DNA of 64,000 nt from Casuarius casuarius (Eukaryota > Chordata > Aves > Casuariiformes > Casuariidae). The notes under the pieces were generated by a model, which searched no databases, had not been told where the DNA came from, and was given only the letters and a program-made list of their open reading frames with translations. The stretch's first letter is position 1. Each line of letters starts with the position of its first letter. The stretch spans positions 186,001-250,000 of the forward strand of contig PTFA01000042.1 in NCBI GenBank assembly GCA_003342895.1, given 5' to 3'. Shown here piece by piece: positions 9,648-22,810 of the stretch. The position numbers were made by a program, and so were the translations under genes.

Positions 9648-12391
9648 GTATCAGCAGTTTTTCTTGTTGGATATCAGCCAGATTTTATTCTGAACCCTAT
9701 ATTGGGGTTAAGATTCTTGAAACAGTACCAAGCGATAAAGGAATCTCTGCCTTTTTGCTTTTGAAGGATAATTATCACAACTGTTCTTTATTATCAGTAT
9801 TTTTTATCTTACCAACTCGGCAGACTAGCTGTTCAACTCTTAGTGAAGAACAGATTTTATCTATGATACATTGAGCTTTTCCATTTCTATTTTTTTTAAT
9901 ATAATACAGCAAAATGAATGCCTGAATGTTTGTTGTGTGTATCTTTATGGTCCAGGTCCTGAATTCTGTTTACTGAAATTTGGCCATCAGTGAGCCATAT
10001 AAGAGATTCATGACATATTCTCTGTTAATCATTCTCCTGCATGAAAATGGTCCAAAACATATATTAAAGCTTCACGTAAGTTATTTTGATCCGCTAACAG
10101 CTGTCCTTTTTATCAGCCAGCTGGCAAAGAGACAGTAGAATGCATTAAACCCATTCTTGAAGTGGGACAATATGTGGCAACATGCCATGGTACCGCTCTC
10201 TTACTCTGAACATCAGCATGCCATAGCTTTAGGAGGGAGTCATCTGTCTTCCCAATACCTGCAGAAGCTCTGAGAGAGTAATTGCCTCATTTGATCACCT
10301 ACAAGGATTTTAGATAGGCTGGTCCAAAAGATACCACTTCCACAGAAAGGAGTGGTGGAAGGCAGAGTCTACAGGATGCAGAACCACACTGCTGTGGGGT
10401 TTTTTGCTTCATTTGAACGCTGGGTTTTATAAAAGAAGATATTTGACAGTTAGACTTGCTTTGTGCATGAAGTCAAAAAAACCCAAACCAAACAGTGGAA
10501 TAGAGTTGAGAAAGAAATCTTTGGGAAAGGTGGGAAACCCAGAGGAGTCATTCAGCAGTGTATGGTTCCATTTACCACACTTTGGAAAATAAAAACGTAA
10601 CTCCCTTTGCTCTCACTGGCAGTTTGATGCCTGCCTTTCAAGCCTTCAGAGTCCATGAAGTTTGGACTCTGACACCTTGGGGTTACATCGTTGTGCCTCC
10701 ATCACAGCTCTGTGATTACACAGTTTAACCAGCAATTTGTCTTCCATCTTGATTTTCTCATATTGGTGGCATGTACAGGTGAACTAAAAAAGAAAATGTT
10801 CCATTCTGTTGACACTTAAAAATGATAACGAATTTGAAGAGCTAATAATGATGTTACATAATGGAGTCACAGTCCAAGCTGAAACAGTGAAACCCAGAGT
10901 GTATGTTTTAAGGGTACCACATGCAGTATTTTTACTATTAAAAATTCCAAATAAATTCTTACAATTTTACACACTGAGAATTCGTGTAGGTTAAGTTACT
11001 GGTATTGCCAAGGTTTGTTCAGTTATTCTATAGTCAGACTTAATAGTTCAAATAAAGAAATTATCCCAGGACCATCAACAGCATGAAAATAAGGGAACTC
11101 TTAGAAAAAACAGGATTACAGTCTTTCTACTATTGTATGATACATGGTCTGAAAAGATTCTAAATTTCTCCATCGCCCTCTTGCAGCATTCCAGACATAT
11201 ATTTTTCATGTTTCTCCCTCAAATCTTGGTAAGAAGAATGAATTATCTGCATTACATCTTATAGTCTCTTAGAAACTTGCTAAGTTTCGTGTATATTCCT
11301 TCATTTTAGGAGGATTATGTGAGGTTAAGGGGACAACTGTGAGTAGCAGTGTGAAGATAAGTAGTGAAAATCTCCTAATATGTGTACATTTAGAACTTTA
11401 ATTAAAAAATAGGGGTTTTCATCAGCAAGTGAACTTAGGCAGTATGTTTTTCAAATTTTCACTATTTTGTAATTATGATGGTAAATTATGGCATGTAAAA
11501 TACAGTTTTAATAGAACAAATATTTAAAAGATTTTTCTGTTTCTCACTCTTTTGTGCTTTTAAAATTCAAAAGCAGTGTGTCATGTCTTTTGCAAGTAGG
11601 CAGGAATTTTACATGCCAAGCTGTATTTTTTGTAACTCCAGAAAGCAATGATTTAAAACTGAAATCTCATCAACCACTTGGCTGTGATAATACAAGCTGT
11701 CTCATTCTAGTAAACAGCACTCTGTTACTGGATTTAAGATTTCAGGGATTGCGGGCCTTATTGATGACGGATTTTGCTCATTTTTAAACTGATGTCATTT
11801 TATTTATGGCTGTAAAACTGTAGGAACTAAGTGAATGCAAAGGAAGTAAGTTTGATATTAGGTATTTCAATAGTAATTTTCTAATTTTGCACTGAATTGG
11901 ACACCTGTAATACTCAAATGACAGGCAAGTTGATGATACAACCTGCAACCAGGAACGTACAGTATATATACTCTTTCTTTCCATTTTCCCCCCCAGATGT
12001 ATGTACTACCCCACATACATTACAGTTTTGCTTATGATGCCATTGAAGGCCATTTGAGAATGCCGCCTTGTGTTTCATAATGTTTCCTCAGAAATGGACA
12101 GTTACAAGACAGTAAGATCTAACCTTGCTCATCTACAGCACTTTAAGTGTGATGAGGCTTCACATGGGGATAGAGATCCTGAACTTTGCAAGGTGAGAAT
12201 CTTAAACAGATCAATATTCCCTGCCACCTCCTTGCAAATGCAGAAAGCTGCAATTGAAGGAGCATGGTTAAGATACCATTCCTGTCACTTTTACAAGTGA
12301 ATCAGGATTTAGGGATATCAAGCAGGAGCTACTGCAGCCTGCTTACAGTTCATCATGTTACACTGGTTTGTTGGTACTGCTAGCAGTGCTT

Positions 12392-12413
12392 AAAAAAAAA
12401 AAAAAAAAAAAAA
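12392..12413 (+). repeat. Poly-A run (22 A)
   Basis: An uninterrupted run of 22 A. It could be the tail of an old retroposed sequence, but the upstream sequence shows no recognisable element. Confidence 0.9.
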
Positions 12414-15400
12414 GATTTGATACAGGTTTAGCTTGGAAATTTCACTTTGTTCTTACATTATTGTGGATGACCACGGGAAGAAAAACATAACAGCAAAATC
12501 AGGATGCAGCTGAGGGGCTTGGGCAAAAGTGGTATGTGGAATCAAGCTCATTTTTTGAAAAAAATTGCTGTAGCAAACACTGTTTCTTAAAGTAATTAAG
12601 GAGTTTTACATGTCAGTATGCCCTACTGCTGAATGGTGAGTATCAAAATAGTCAGTAGGCTTCAAAGGGTCCCAACATTGCACTGTCTTGATCCAGTTTT
12701 CTTTGTACTGTCTTCAAAGGATCTTTGTCCTGAGATGGATGAATTTCTTGCATGTGTCCTCTAAGGGGCAGCATTGAAGAACAGATACCTCTGGAAATGG
12801 CTGTTTCTATTCATAATATGGGATACAAGTAAGTAAGGGACTAACCAGTTAGTGCTTGTTCTCTGTTATCTGGAATTATCGGTTTTCAAAGGTAGCCAAT
12901 ATATTTGGGAGTCATTATTGTCAAAAATCCTGTAGCAGACAATTTTCAGCTAAAGTTCTAAAACTGTTGGCATTCTCACTTGTGGAGTACTCAAAATCGT
13001 ATAGGAAAGTTGGGTATTTTGTTAATACCGGTCTCTTTTTTTTTAGTGAGAAACTGATGACAGAGCCTATTTTCATTTCTTTTCTGTGAGAAATATCAAT
13101 ATTATGTCATTTCTAGAAGTAATATGTCCTCTCTTTGACTAATACTAATTAGATAATGCCAAGTCTGGCAGTATTGCACCTAAGAAACAGTATTGTATTA
13201 GTTACTTAACTATGCAAATATTCTGGAGTATTAATATCTCTGAGTTAGTTCTGTACACTGGATCACAAAAATATCTGTTTTTTTCATTATTATGTGGTAA
13301 GAGGAAGGAGTGTGGCATTAATAATGAGAAAATAGTAGTATTTGGCCCATCACTTGTAATCAATCTCAAGGGCACAGCCAACCATTTAGGAAGAACAAAG
13401 TTGAAGTGCCTTTTGCCCCTGCAAAAAAAGAGGCAGTTTTACCTTCCTTACCCCACTTTGTCTTGTCAGCCTCCCAGCAGAAGCCTGCGTAGAGTCTTGT
13501 TTCCTGGGCAAGAGCCATTCATGGGTAAGCTGGCCTTTGAACATGTCTTGTGTAATTCATCTGCCAGAACAAAGCCATTTTTTTTTCTAGTGTACCTGTA
13601 TAAAGATATAACAACTTTGAATTTATAAGCCTGATCTCTTTTATCCTCTCTCATTTGAACAAGGAGGTTCGTCCTAATTTGGTTCCTGGGGGAAAATAGC
13701 AGGAGCACCATCATTAAAGAGGGCATAATAGATGCACAAAGGTTCAGAACCACCTATAAATAGACAGGCTGCTCATAAATTTGAAAATGTTTGACTTTGT
13801 AACCTTAATGATGCCTTTTTAGTGTAATTAATTCTATTGAACAATGTAAATGCATGCACATATGTAATATTCCGTCATTTTGTGACACCTATGTGCCTGA
13901 TACATCCACCGCACTGTGAAACTGACTGCACTGCAAAACCGTCTGCCCTGCTCTGCGCTTGCTGGTTATAATACCATATGTTGTCTCTTTGGGTGAAAGA
14001 AGATATATATCTAGAGAAGGTGTGAGGACTTCCTGGACTGTCATCAGCCGTGTTTACTGATGAAAATGTTTTGCTAATAAAGAGTCCAGCATTTATCTTT
14101 ACTAAAATTTCCCTCCATGTTTGCAGCTGGCACTGTAAGAGAGGCAGTTTCAGTGCTGTATCAGCAGTTGGGGTTCAGCTATGGACAGAATACCAGCTGC
14201 TGCTGGGCATTTTACCACAGGTTCTGCTGGGTGCTGATTTCTTCCTGATAGTAGCAAAGCTCAGTGAAAATATGTTGGGTCAAAAGTCGTGTGCACAAGA
14301 GCATGTTGACCTCAGCTATTCAACCACTGAGCCTGTAATGTCTTCTAGTATGCCTTTAAGGTAAGTTCTTAAGGTAAGCTAAGTATCACCTTAAGGAATA
14401 GCAGATCTAGTTCAGAGTGACAACTCAAATTGTATATGGTTATAACAGAATTATTTTCCTGCCCTAAGACAGTTGGATGTGGATTAGTGACACAGTCAGT
14501 AAGCAAAATCTATGTATTTGTGTTTTAAGCATTTGTGACATTCTGCTAGTGTTTCCAGAAGTCTACTCAAACCAATGCTAGCTTTGAACGTTCAGCTGCT
14601 GACCTCCTAGCAAACTGCTGCACCCTCTCCATCCATATCCTCCCTGGCTATCCCCTGTTGAGATGACCTGCCACCATTCTTCCCAAAATTAGTTTCTGAA
14701 GGTTATTTCCATCTTCATGCTGATGCAAGTGAAGTATATAGGTTTGCACCTGTTGATTTCTGACAACAGAGTGAGCCTTTTCCAATAATATTTCTAAACT
14801 CAGCTTTCATCTTATTTTCCACCCAAGAGATATGCAAGGATCTTTGGCAGCATCATATCTCAAAGGCTTCAGTTTTATTCCTGTCAGCAGCATTAGCTTC
14901 CCACAGTTTCTGTCTAGAGGTTGCTGTGGAAAAGATGGAGCTTTTCATCAGTCGGGCTTTCAAATGATTCAAGATGCACTGTTCTTTCCAGATGGTCATA
15001 AGGCAAACATAAAAATTACTGAGTCAGGTCCTGTAATTCCACATTACCTTGAGTGAGCCAATTGTTAATTTCTCTGGAACAGCTTTTTTCATTAGATGTG
15101 CATGATCCTATATAACTGCATTCGGATATTGCATCAATTTGCCATGAATTGTAGGGCTTTTACATGCTATTTTTTACTCATCAAGTCAGTGCTCACATTC
15201 ATGGATATTGTTCACGTGACTGTGAAAAAAATTTTCATGCCTGTTCCAAGGTATTTTTAATTAATTAATTTCAGCTGACACGGTTCAGCCATTTATGAGT
15301 GTAGAGCTTGGGGGAAGTATATGATTTTACCTGTGTTAAAATTACCAACACTATTTCCTATTAATGGATTTTAAAATTCTTTGAAGATGGGAATTGAAAT

Positions 15401-15582
15401 ACATCAAAAAAGTAGCACTTTCATCAGAAATGTACCTTTTCCCCTCCCCAGAGAAACCATCCTTTGCAAGGTGTAAGCCCTTGAGAAAGTGCAGTTTAAA
15501 ATTATCAGGTTCTGTCCCTGCTTCACATAATCTAGAACAGGATTTTCTCAAAAAGTTCAACTTTAGGATGGTGCTGATTCCA

Positions 15583-15860
15583 GATTCAGAGAGTAAGATG
15601 GAGGACAAAGGGAACTGTCTTCTTGAAAGTGTAGGGAGCAAGAGCAAGACCCAAGAAAGGAATGAAGAGAAAAGACCCAGACAAAGAAACTGTGAGGAAA
15701 GGAGAAAGGGAAGTGAAACTATGACCTGAGACCTACAGCTGTGAGAAGGAAACTTGGAGCTGAGATGGAAGGACACAGGACTTGACTGGCAAGGAAATGC
15801 AGAGTGGTCCTGGGAGGTGGGAGAGACCGAGACTACTGAGGCAAAGAGACTGGAGTTGGT
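15583..15860. repeat. Purine-rich block
   Basis: About 280 bases in which the plus strand is strongly G+A rich. Open reading frames on both strands here (including one of 196 codons on the minus strand) are products of this composition and show no recognisable domain. Confidence 0.6.
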
Positions 15861-18180
15861 ATCTAAGAACAGTAATGAAGGTGGCTGTAGGTGGCTCCAG
15901 CTGTTAGGACCTGGGATGCTAGGTTGCGAGTGAAGTACCACAAAACTGAAGCAATGTGTATTTGATACATGCTTTTCTGTTACCCAAAAGACAAGAGAGC
16001 AGTATTGGTGCTGATTCTGGATTTCTAGCTGGAAGGTTTTGGCTGTCGTGCTTGATTACATTGTATTGGATGTTCTGATCTCACCAAGTATAGCTGCTGT
16101 CATAGGAAAAAAACCACTTCCCTACCCAGTTCCATGCAGACTTGAAATAGTTATTCTCGTGGACTGCAAGAAGAGATCAGATCAACATAGAGCTTTTATT
16201 TTAGTGGCTGGTGTGAAGGCACTTACTTAATTACCATTGTAGACTGATAGAATATACCATCCAGCTTTTAATATTTAGCAAATTCTGAGCTTTGCGATCA
16301 AATTGGAATTGGTAATTCAACAGGTAATGTGGAATTACAGGAGGTGATCCAACAATATTTATGCCTTCAAAATCAATTAGTACAGCTTGGAGCAGCTTCA
16401 CCCTGATCAGACCCAATGAGAGTAAAGGGAAACAAATGCCTCCCACACTGGGTTTTTTAACAGATTTTGCTGCAGAAAAATGTTTGTCAGAAATTCTCCA
16501 AAATATGATTTGTTTCTAGTGAGAGGGAGTTGTAAAGTGAAAATTTTATTCTATGTTAGTTTTTAGGCAAAGTGTTCTTAAGAAAAATTTTCCTTGGGAC
16601 ATCTTCCATATGCTAGAATATTTTAAGTGTATTTTTAAACAGTGACTGACAATCTCTGAAACACCATTTTAGCATGAATGAGGTCATATGCTACTAAAAT
16701 ACTACTTATACTAGGAAATTGAAATGAATTGAAAGTAGCACAGCTAAAAACAGGGAAGGCAACAGGTGTTTTATTAGATAGCAGATATTGGCCTTTTTTA
16801 CATCTGTAGATTAACTGATGCTTCATCCTAAAAATTGTTACAAATTTGCATGTTTCTAGTGCTGGATATCAATAAGTTGCAGTGTTCTTGATTTAAGGTA
16901 TGTTTCTTCAAGGTGTTTTGATGAATAAAACATGATACTGTGTGTGTCACTCTTCTGGCTTTTCACCAGTTTCATAATGTGATACAGTATTGAAAGAATT
17001 TTGCTTGGGTACCAGGCATCTGATGACTAAGAGTATGCTGGCAAGAAAACAGGGTAGGTTGTGTTCCTGCACGAAAAACTGGAGAAGCTATCAGCACTCT
17101 CTGATTTTCGCAGAGATTTCTGAAAGCTGTATGTGTACCCTCTTATAAAGAAGTATTTATTGTACTGCAATAAAGGGTAATTTTCTTAGATGCATAGATT
17201 TCAGTCAGCCTACTTAAGTGAGTAAGAGAAGTGGGATTTATCTCTTCCTAAGATTTACAGTGCCTTTGAATATTATTCTGAGCAAATCACAGGAGTGACG
17301 AACCCTGTACTTCAATTTCACTTTTGTTTAAAATGGATATACTAAATCTTACCCACATTGTTGTTACAAAGTCATTTTGAGAAACTTTTGAAATGTCTCA
17401 TTTAAATCCATGTTGTTTGGCTTTTTAGAAGCATAACCCCAATAATAAATAGATGATAAAATAGTTACAGTTTGATCATTTATACTGATGTTTCAGATTT
17501 AATGTTGTATACACAGAATGCCATAATGTTCTCAGATTTTTAAAATATGCTGTCTTCTGCTCAGTAGTAGTTCCAGGTGACTAATTATTTTATAAAGCAC
17601 AGAACTGACATTTAAATGCAAATCAGGGGCTTTCTGGTTTGTGCAGTTTTGGTGTCTTAGCACATGATTCACAGCCTTCAGAAGCAATATATTAATTAGA
17701 AGAGGAATGTGTATATTAAGTGAAGCATAGGTGATTCCACCTTCTTTCATAAAGTGTGTATAACAATATGGGATTTAACTAGAAGCACTAACATTTAAGA
17801 AGTATTTATGCAATAGATACGGAACACAAAATGATTATGAACTTGATTTGCAAATGCAAGTACTATTTAAACTGTGTACACCTGAGGTGTCAGTCTGGAA
17901 CTGGAGTGTCAGAGCCATGTGGAAAAACTACTGCTGTGCTATTCAGCCATCATTTCAGTCCAGTGTTTTAGTATTTTAAAGGAACTGCTTATTTAAGATC
18001 TATGTCAGTGAGCTACTAAGACCCTTGCAGTGATGGCTATTGAAGATTTTGCAAGAATAGCATTTTATGTAGAGATTCTTTTTTAGGCTTTACTTTATTT
18101 TATAGTGTGTACTGAAGTCACTCATACTATGTAAATACCATCTGTCCACACAAGGCAGAGGAGAATCTTATGATTTGGGG

Positions 18181-18247
18181 GAAACCCTGGCTCCATGGAA
18201 ACTGAAGCACAATATTTTTCAGTGACTTCAATGGAGCCAGGATTTTC
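18181..18247. repeat. Palindromic MITE-like remnant
   Basis: The left arm 'ccctggctccatggaaactg' and the right arm 'cttcaatggagccaggattt' are imperfect reverse complements separated by about 20 bases. This matches a widespread palindromic element of turtles, crocodilians and, in decayed form, birds, with a 'gacttcaatgg' core. Confidence 0.6.
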
Positions 18248-20738
18248 TGCATCTTTAAATAAATACTTTCAAAATAATTACTCGTGGAGCTGGAGATCAG
18301 TATCACCTGCTGATGATATCAAGCTGTAAAATGTTATTAGCAATGATGGCTGTGAGCAAAGATGAATCTCACTCCCTCTCCTTCCAAAGGAGACATACAG
18401 GGAGGAATCGTCAATCTTTTCAGAACCACATTAAGAGAAGAAAACAGTGAGTATAGTCAGGGGCATGTTGCTGCTTTTGACTACCCCTTTGGGCCAGAGC
18501 CTATAGTCTGCTCTGGAAGCATGGTGCAGTTGCAGAAAAGACCTCACCAGATGCCTAAGTAAGGCAGATGCAGTCTGATACCCTCCGGGGTCAATGCGGG
18601 AGGAAGGAAGTGTAGGTAGAACATCTTTGCAGTTTAGTCATTGCAAAGTATGGAAAAGGTCCTTTGAGGCCACAAGGGCAACTCTGGGGTTATTGAGATT
18701 TGCACTGATCAGACCAGTCCTGGGTTAAGAAAGTGAGGTGAGATGAGGGCGTGAGGAGAGATGAAATTTGATTTAAGACAACCTTCACATCTCCATTTGT
18801 CCTGCAGCCTCTGCATTTCTCAGCTGAACCCAGAGAATCTAGCAATGTGCCTATGCACATAACCCTTTTCCATTTGGAATTTTAAAATAGAAAATATAAA
18901 AGCACAAGCACAGAACAGTAAGTATAAAGATATTATATATAATCATTCTGTAATTGTTGTGCATTATCCTCCGTTTGTTTTGATCACTGTGATAGCAGTC
19001 AATCAAAAAAGGTCATGTAGGCAGGATACGTGTTTGATACAGCTACAGAAAATAAAAATTGAAGCTGGAGAAATGCTTTTCTGTTGTGATATTTCAATAT
19101 TTATTAATTACTTGCCTGTGATTTTAAAACTGACAAACGCTGTCAGAAATCACACTAGTAAATCCTTTGAGTTCAGTCAAATCTTGGGTTTAGCCAGCTT
19201 CAGTTATCATCATCATCGTCAGTTCATCTATAAATACGTGTGTTTTCACAGCCTACGCACTCTGAAATTTGCTCATTGTCCCGTTAGTATTGTAAGTCTA
19301 TCATCTGTTTTTAGACGAGCCTCCCTTTAGCAAAGCCAATATGAACCTAGCCTAAAACGCCGAGCCCATCCCTTGTTGTTAACTTTGATAGTCGCTGCTA
19401 TCATTTGATAGTTTGCTTGTAGCCAGTCCAAGTTGGCAATGTCACCCCAAGCTGATTGGAGCCGCAGACATTTTTGCTGACTGGAGTCATGCTATCTTTG
19501 CCAGTTTGCTGGAATAGACACAGACACTGATTGGGTCATGCTGAAAACATTCCTGTCCCATGAAGCAAGTCTGTTTGTATTTTAGGTTTGCCAGGACTAA
19601 TGAATTAAAAATCTTGGACTCACCACAACTTGCTGCTTAATAATGCCTGTGACAGAAGGATTTTTTCCTCCCTGAAGCATGACGACATCATAATCCCTCG
19701 CCACTGGAAAGGAGAGGAAGGCAAAGCAGAATTGTGGAGAAAAGCGGAAAAGGGTGATCTTTTGGGACAGCAAAGCCTATGGGAAGTGCAGGTAGCAGCA
19801 TGTTGCCCTGACAGCTGTCTCAGCTTCTCAGACCGTGTCAGTTTGTTGCTATGCAGCAGGTGCAGCCTTTTCTTTTATTGAAGCTTTAGTCCATAAAGGC
19901 AACAACAAGCCAAGGCAGTGGCTGGCCCTGGATTATACAAGTGCAGACACTCCACTAAGTGAGGTAAGGCAACAGGTGTGGAAACTGGACTAAATTGATA
20001 GAGCTGTAGCAACACTTAATTTGAGTTCTGCTACAGATTTTTCTGAAGAAACAGCAGCCAGTTCTATAGGCAATTGTCATGAATAAGGGGGCTGCTCATT
20101 AAATCTCATTAAATTCCAGGTTGCCCACTCGCACGCATCTCTGTCTGCAGAGATATTATTCTTCATGCATGCAGAAAGCAGGTGGGAAGTTGGGGGCAGT
20201 CAGCCTGTATGTTGCCTGCATCACCTTATTTGCACATAGAGTGTTTCCATCCCTTTTTGTTCTGTTTGCTTGCTTCTTGGGATGAAGAGCTTGAGACTTC
20301 TGTGGAAAAATTGAGTGAAGGGATAAACGTAACATAAAAAAACAGAGAGCAGGCTGATTGGTGTATATAGAGATGAGATTTCCTTTTTGTGAATTAGAAT
20401 AAAACGAAAATGCTCTTTTGTGTTATGATAGAATTCACCACTACTTACTGAATGGGATATTGATTTTTGCCCTCTCATAGCAGGTGGTTAAAAGAGGCAA
20501 TTTAAAAATATCAAAGACCACATAGTATGTGACTGGGATAAGACAACAGATTTACTTCTAGCAGTATTGTTATGGCAAGTTTAAATCCTCTAGCTGAATG
20601 TATCATTTTAATTTCTTAGGCTATGGTATGAAATGTGAAGTATCTTCTTATGTGGAAGACCGCCGGTGATAGCAAACAGATGTCAGGGGAATGTGTGCCA
20701 CCAACGTAGACTGATGTCTTACAGCCTTGTTCGCCATC

Positions 20739-20763
20739 TTTTTGTTTTGTTTTGTTTTGTTTT
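20739..20763 (+). repeat. (TTTTG)n simple repeat
   Basis: About five units of TTTTG in a T-rich stretch. Confidence 0.9.
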
Positions 20764-21718
20764 ACCTTAAATTGGAAGGAATGGAAGGGAAATATGATAA
20801 ATTATTTTGGGGTAGTAGTTGTGCTGTTCTTTTTTAAAAACCATGAGATGTCTCCGATGTTCCTCAAAAAGTGAGGCTCTGGGAAAAACAGATCAATAAC
20901 TTTCAGAAGGTGAAAGTTATTTAGTGTAATGCAATGCACTTCAAAATAGCCCCAGAGATCTTTTCCTGAGATCACAAATATACGCTGTGGCAGTTTAGTT
21001 GACCTTTCTTTGTCTCTGCCCAATTCATATTGATCTGTTCAGTTTCTGTGTGTCTTGATTATTAGTAATAGGGAATAAAGAACTACCCTGGAGATCCTTC
21101 ATGTATCAGTAAAAAGAGACGCTCTTAGCTTCTAATCAGGTTTATTCAAAGTAATGATTTCAGAATATTTTTTAAAAAAGATTAAACATTTTAAATAACA
21201 AATTTTTTGATCAGATTTAATGCTAAGACAGACAAAGCAAATAAAAAAGAAATGCTGAAATTAATGGGCCAAACGCAAGGTTGGTGGTACTCTTCCAATA
21301 AATGCAAGGCAGTAATACCAGGGAAGAATTTGATTCACTTGTGCCTCACCAAGGAAGATTATAATCCTGTAATATTGTTTTGTTCTACCGATTTTCTGAG
21401 ATTGCCAAATAATTAAGTGTAAATTAGAATAGATAGTTGGGTTTTCAGTGCAATACAATAACCACTTCACTGAAAACCTGCAAGATATTGGCTTAGGAAT
21501 ATATTGGCTTTTGTTTTCACTAGCTAAATGCCATGTTATCTACTGACGTGTGGTACAGCTTTTAGTAAATTCATTGTATTTTCGGAAAGAACTTGATTTC
21601 TACTTGATTGAGGAGTTATTACAATAATTTAAATGCTATCATAATTGTCCGCATAGTTGGTATGGGTACAATGCACTCTGGATAACATAGTTTTCAGTCT
21701 TAAAATATTTCATTTATG

Positions 21719-21775
21719 GGCAGATCCTTTGCATGCATGAAGTCCCATTGACTTCATGTTCTGCACACATGGAGC
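21719..21775. repeat. Palindromic repeat remnant
   Basis: The words 'gcatgcatgaagtcccattg' and 'acttcatgttctgcacacat' form an imperfect palindrome with the same 'attgacttca' core as the copies at 18181 and 40131. Short and diverged. Confidence 0.4.
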
Positions 21776-22110
21776 TAATCAGAAGATTAACATCTGTGAA
21801 TTTTAGCAGCCTTGTGCTCGCTATACAAGGAGAACAACTTTGTGTTTGGATGCTTAATAGAGTCCTACCAAAGCTATGTGTTCTAAAGGTTAAATATATA
21901 TAGTAGAACCATGAGTGCAACTTTGAGTATTTGGAGATGCTTTAGTTATACTAGTGCAGACAAGTAGTAACTAAATTTTTTGTTGCTCAGTGACTCTGTG
22001 GTGCCCTGCTTGAAATGAATTAGTAGTTTTCTTAATGGACAGGGTTTCGCCTCATTAAAACCACTTTTTGGAGCTGGTGGTCTCAGAAGAAAGACCAAGG
22101 ACTGAATAAG

Positions 22111-22175
22111 GGTCCCGATCCGGGAGTCAGACCCATGCAGGCAGACCCCTACATCTGCACAGAGTTCCACTGAAG
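22111..22175. repeat. Repeat remnant, half of a palindromic element
   Basis: The order 'gtcccgatccgggagtcaga', 'cccatgcaggcagacccc', 'atctgcacagagttccactg' then 'aag' resembles the left half of a sauropsid palindromic repeat whose centre is 'attgaagtcaatgg'. Assigned from memory of such repeats; boundaries approximate. Confidence 0.4.
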
Positions 22176-22390
22176 AATCACCACCAAGGTTTGGAGAGCC
22201 AATACCTTTCTGACCATTAAGCGTGTGTCTATCAGGCACAGCTTGACTGGGGGAGTATGGGCGGAAGGTAGGAGGACGGGTTCCTCCTCACTGACACCAT
22301 CTGGAGTGGTGTGCACGTTTCCAATCACATGGCAAGCTTGGGGTCATGTTACTCTCAACTCCCCACCCCTTCTTCCTTCTTCACCTTCAG

Positions 22391-22447
22391 AACCAGGCAG
22401 CATTGCCACGAGTCAAGGCTGAAGGGGCAATGGCGGGGAGCAAGCAG
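22391..22447 (+). CDS. Candidate alternative 5' coding exon of MAP3K7CL
   Basis: A long polypyrimidine tract (22356-22388) ends in CAG at 22390, and a perfect-looking donor CAG|GTGAGG follows 22447. The 57 bases are open in the frame that joins exon 22702 in phase 0. They contain ATG at 22430 in good context (G at -3, G at +4), giving MAGSKQ. Exon 22702 is also open upstream of its own ATG (LEQTSKSSDSSAH), so splicing would yield a protein 19 residues longer, 161 in all. The intron would be 254 bases. This is inference from splice signals and frame only; I know of no orthologue with this N-terminus. Confidence 0.35.
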
Positions 22448-22701
22448 GTGAGGAGAGGGGAAGCTTGCTTTGCCATTGTTCTTTCTAATCTGTAAATAAC
22501 AGAAGAAAGGCAGTCTCTGCACTGAATTTCACTTAAATCCTTTTTAAATGGAAAAATGAAATGGCACTACCATGACTTTGATTCTGAACATTGCTTAGCT
22601 AGAATGAGAAAGGTAGCTATGAATGCATGAAAAACATTGTAATTCCTTTGTTGGATGGTGTCACGTGATCTGTAATAAATTTATTGTTTATATTATTGCA
22701 G

Positions 22702-22810
22702 CTGGAACAAACAAGTAAAAGCAGTGACTCAAGTGCCCACATGATCACCACCGCCAGGGTACCTGCTGATAAGCCAGTACGAATTGCCTTCAGCCTGAAT
22801 GAGTCCCCAG
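22702..22810 (+). CDS. MAP3K7CL: MAP3K7CL first shared coding exon (residues 1-24)
   Basis: The acceptor is TATTATTGCAG (ends 22701) and the donor is GTACAG (from 22811). Translation of the short form starts at 22741. The preceding 39 exon bases are open in the same frame. The exon ends after the first base of Asp24 (phase 1). The presence of an acceptor shows that at least one more exon lies upstream. Confidence 0.93.

Larger units (their letters stand above)
4481..22390. other. Intergenic / MAP3K7CL 5' region, about 18 kb
   Basis: This AT-rich DNA lies between the CCT8 CpG island and the first supportable MAP3K7CL exon. I recognise MIR-like pieces (6077 and 8890), palindromic repeat remnants (18181, 21719, 22111), a poly-A run (12392), a pentanucleotide run (20739) and a purine-rich block (15583). 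No exon with recognisable protein similarity was found. In human, longer MAP3K7CL transcripts start closer to CCT8, so non-coding 5' exons may be present but cannot be seen from sequence alone. Confidence 0.6.

Noticed and set aside
12392..12413. Poly-A run as the tail of a processed pseudogene
   Set aside because: No recognisable coding similarity upstream and no flanking target-site duplication seen.
15351..15941. 196-codon minus-strand open frame and a 111-codon plus-strand frame overlapping it
   Set aside because: Both result from the purine/pyrimidine asymmetry of the block; no recognisable domain.
19386..19401. Small palindrome GATAGTCGCTGCTATC
   Set aside because: Only a five-base stem; expected by chance.
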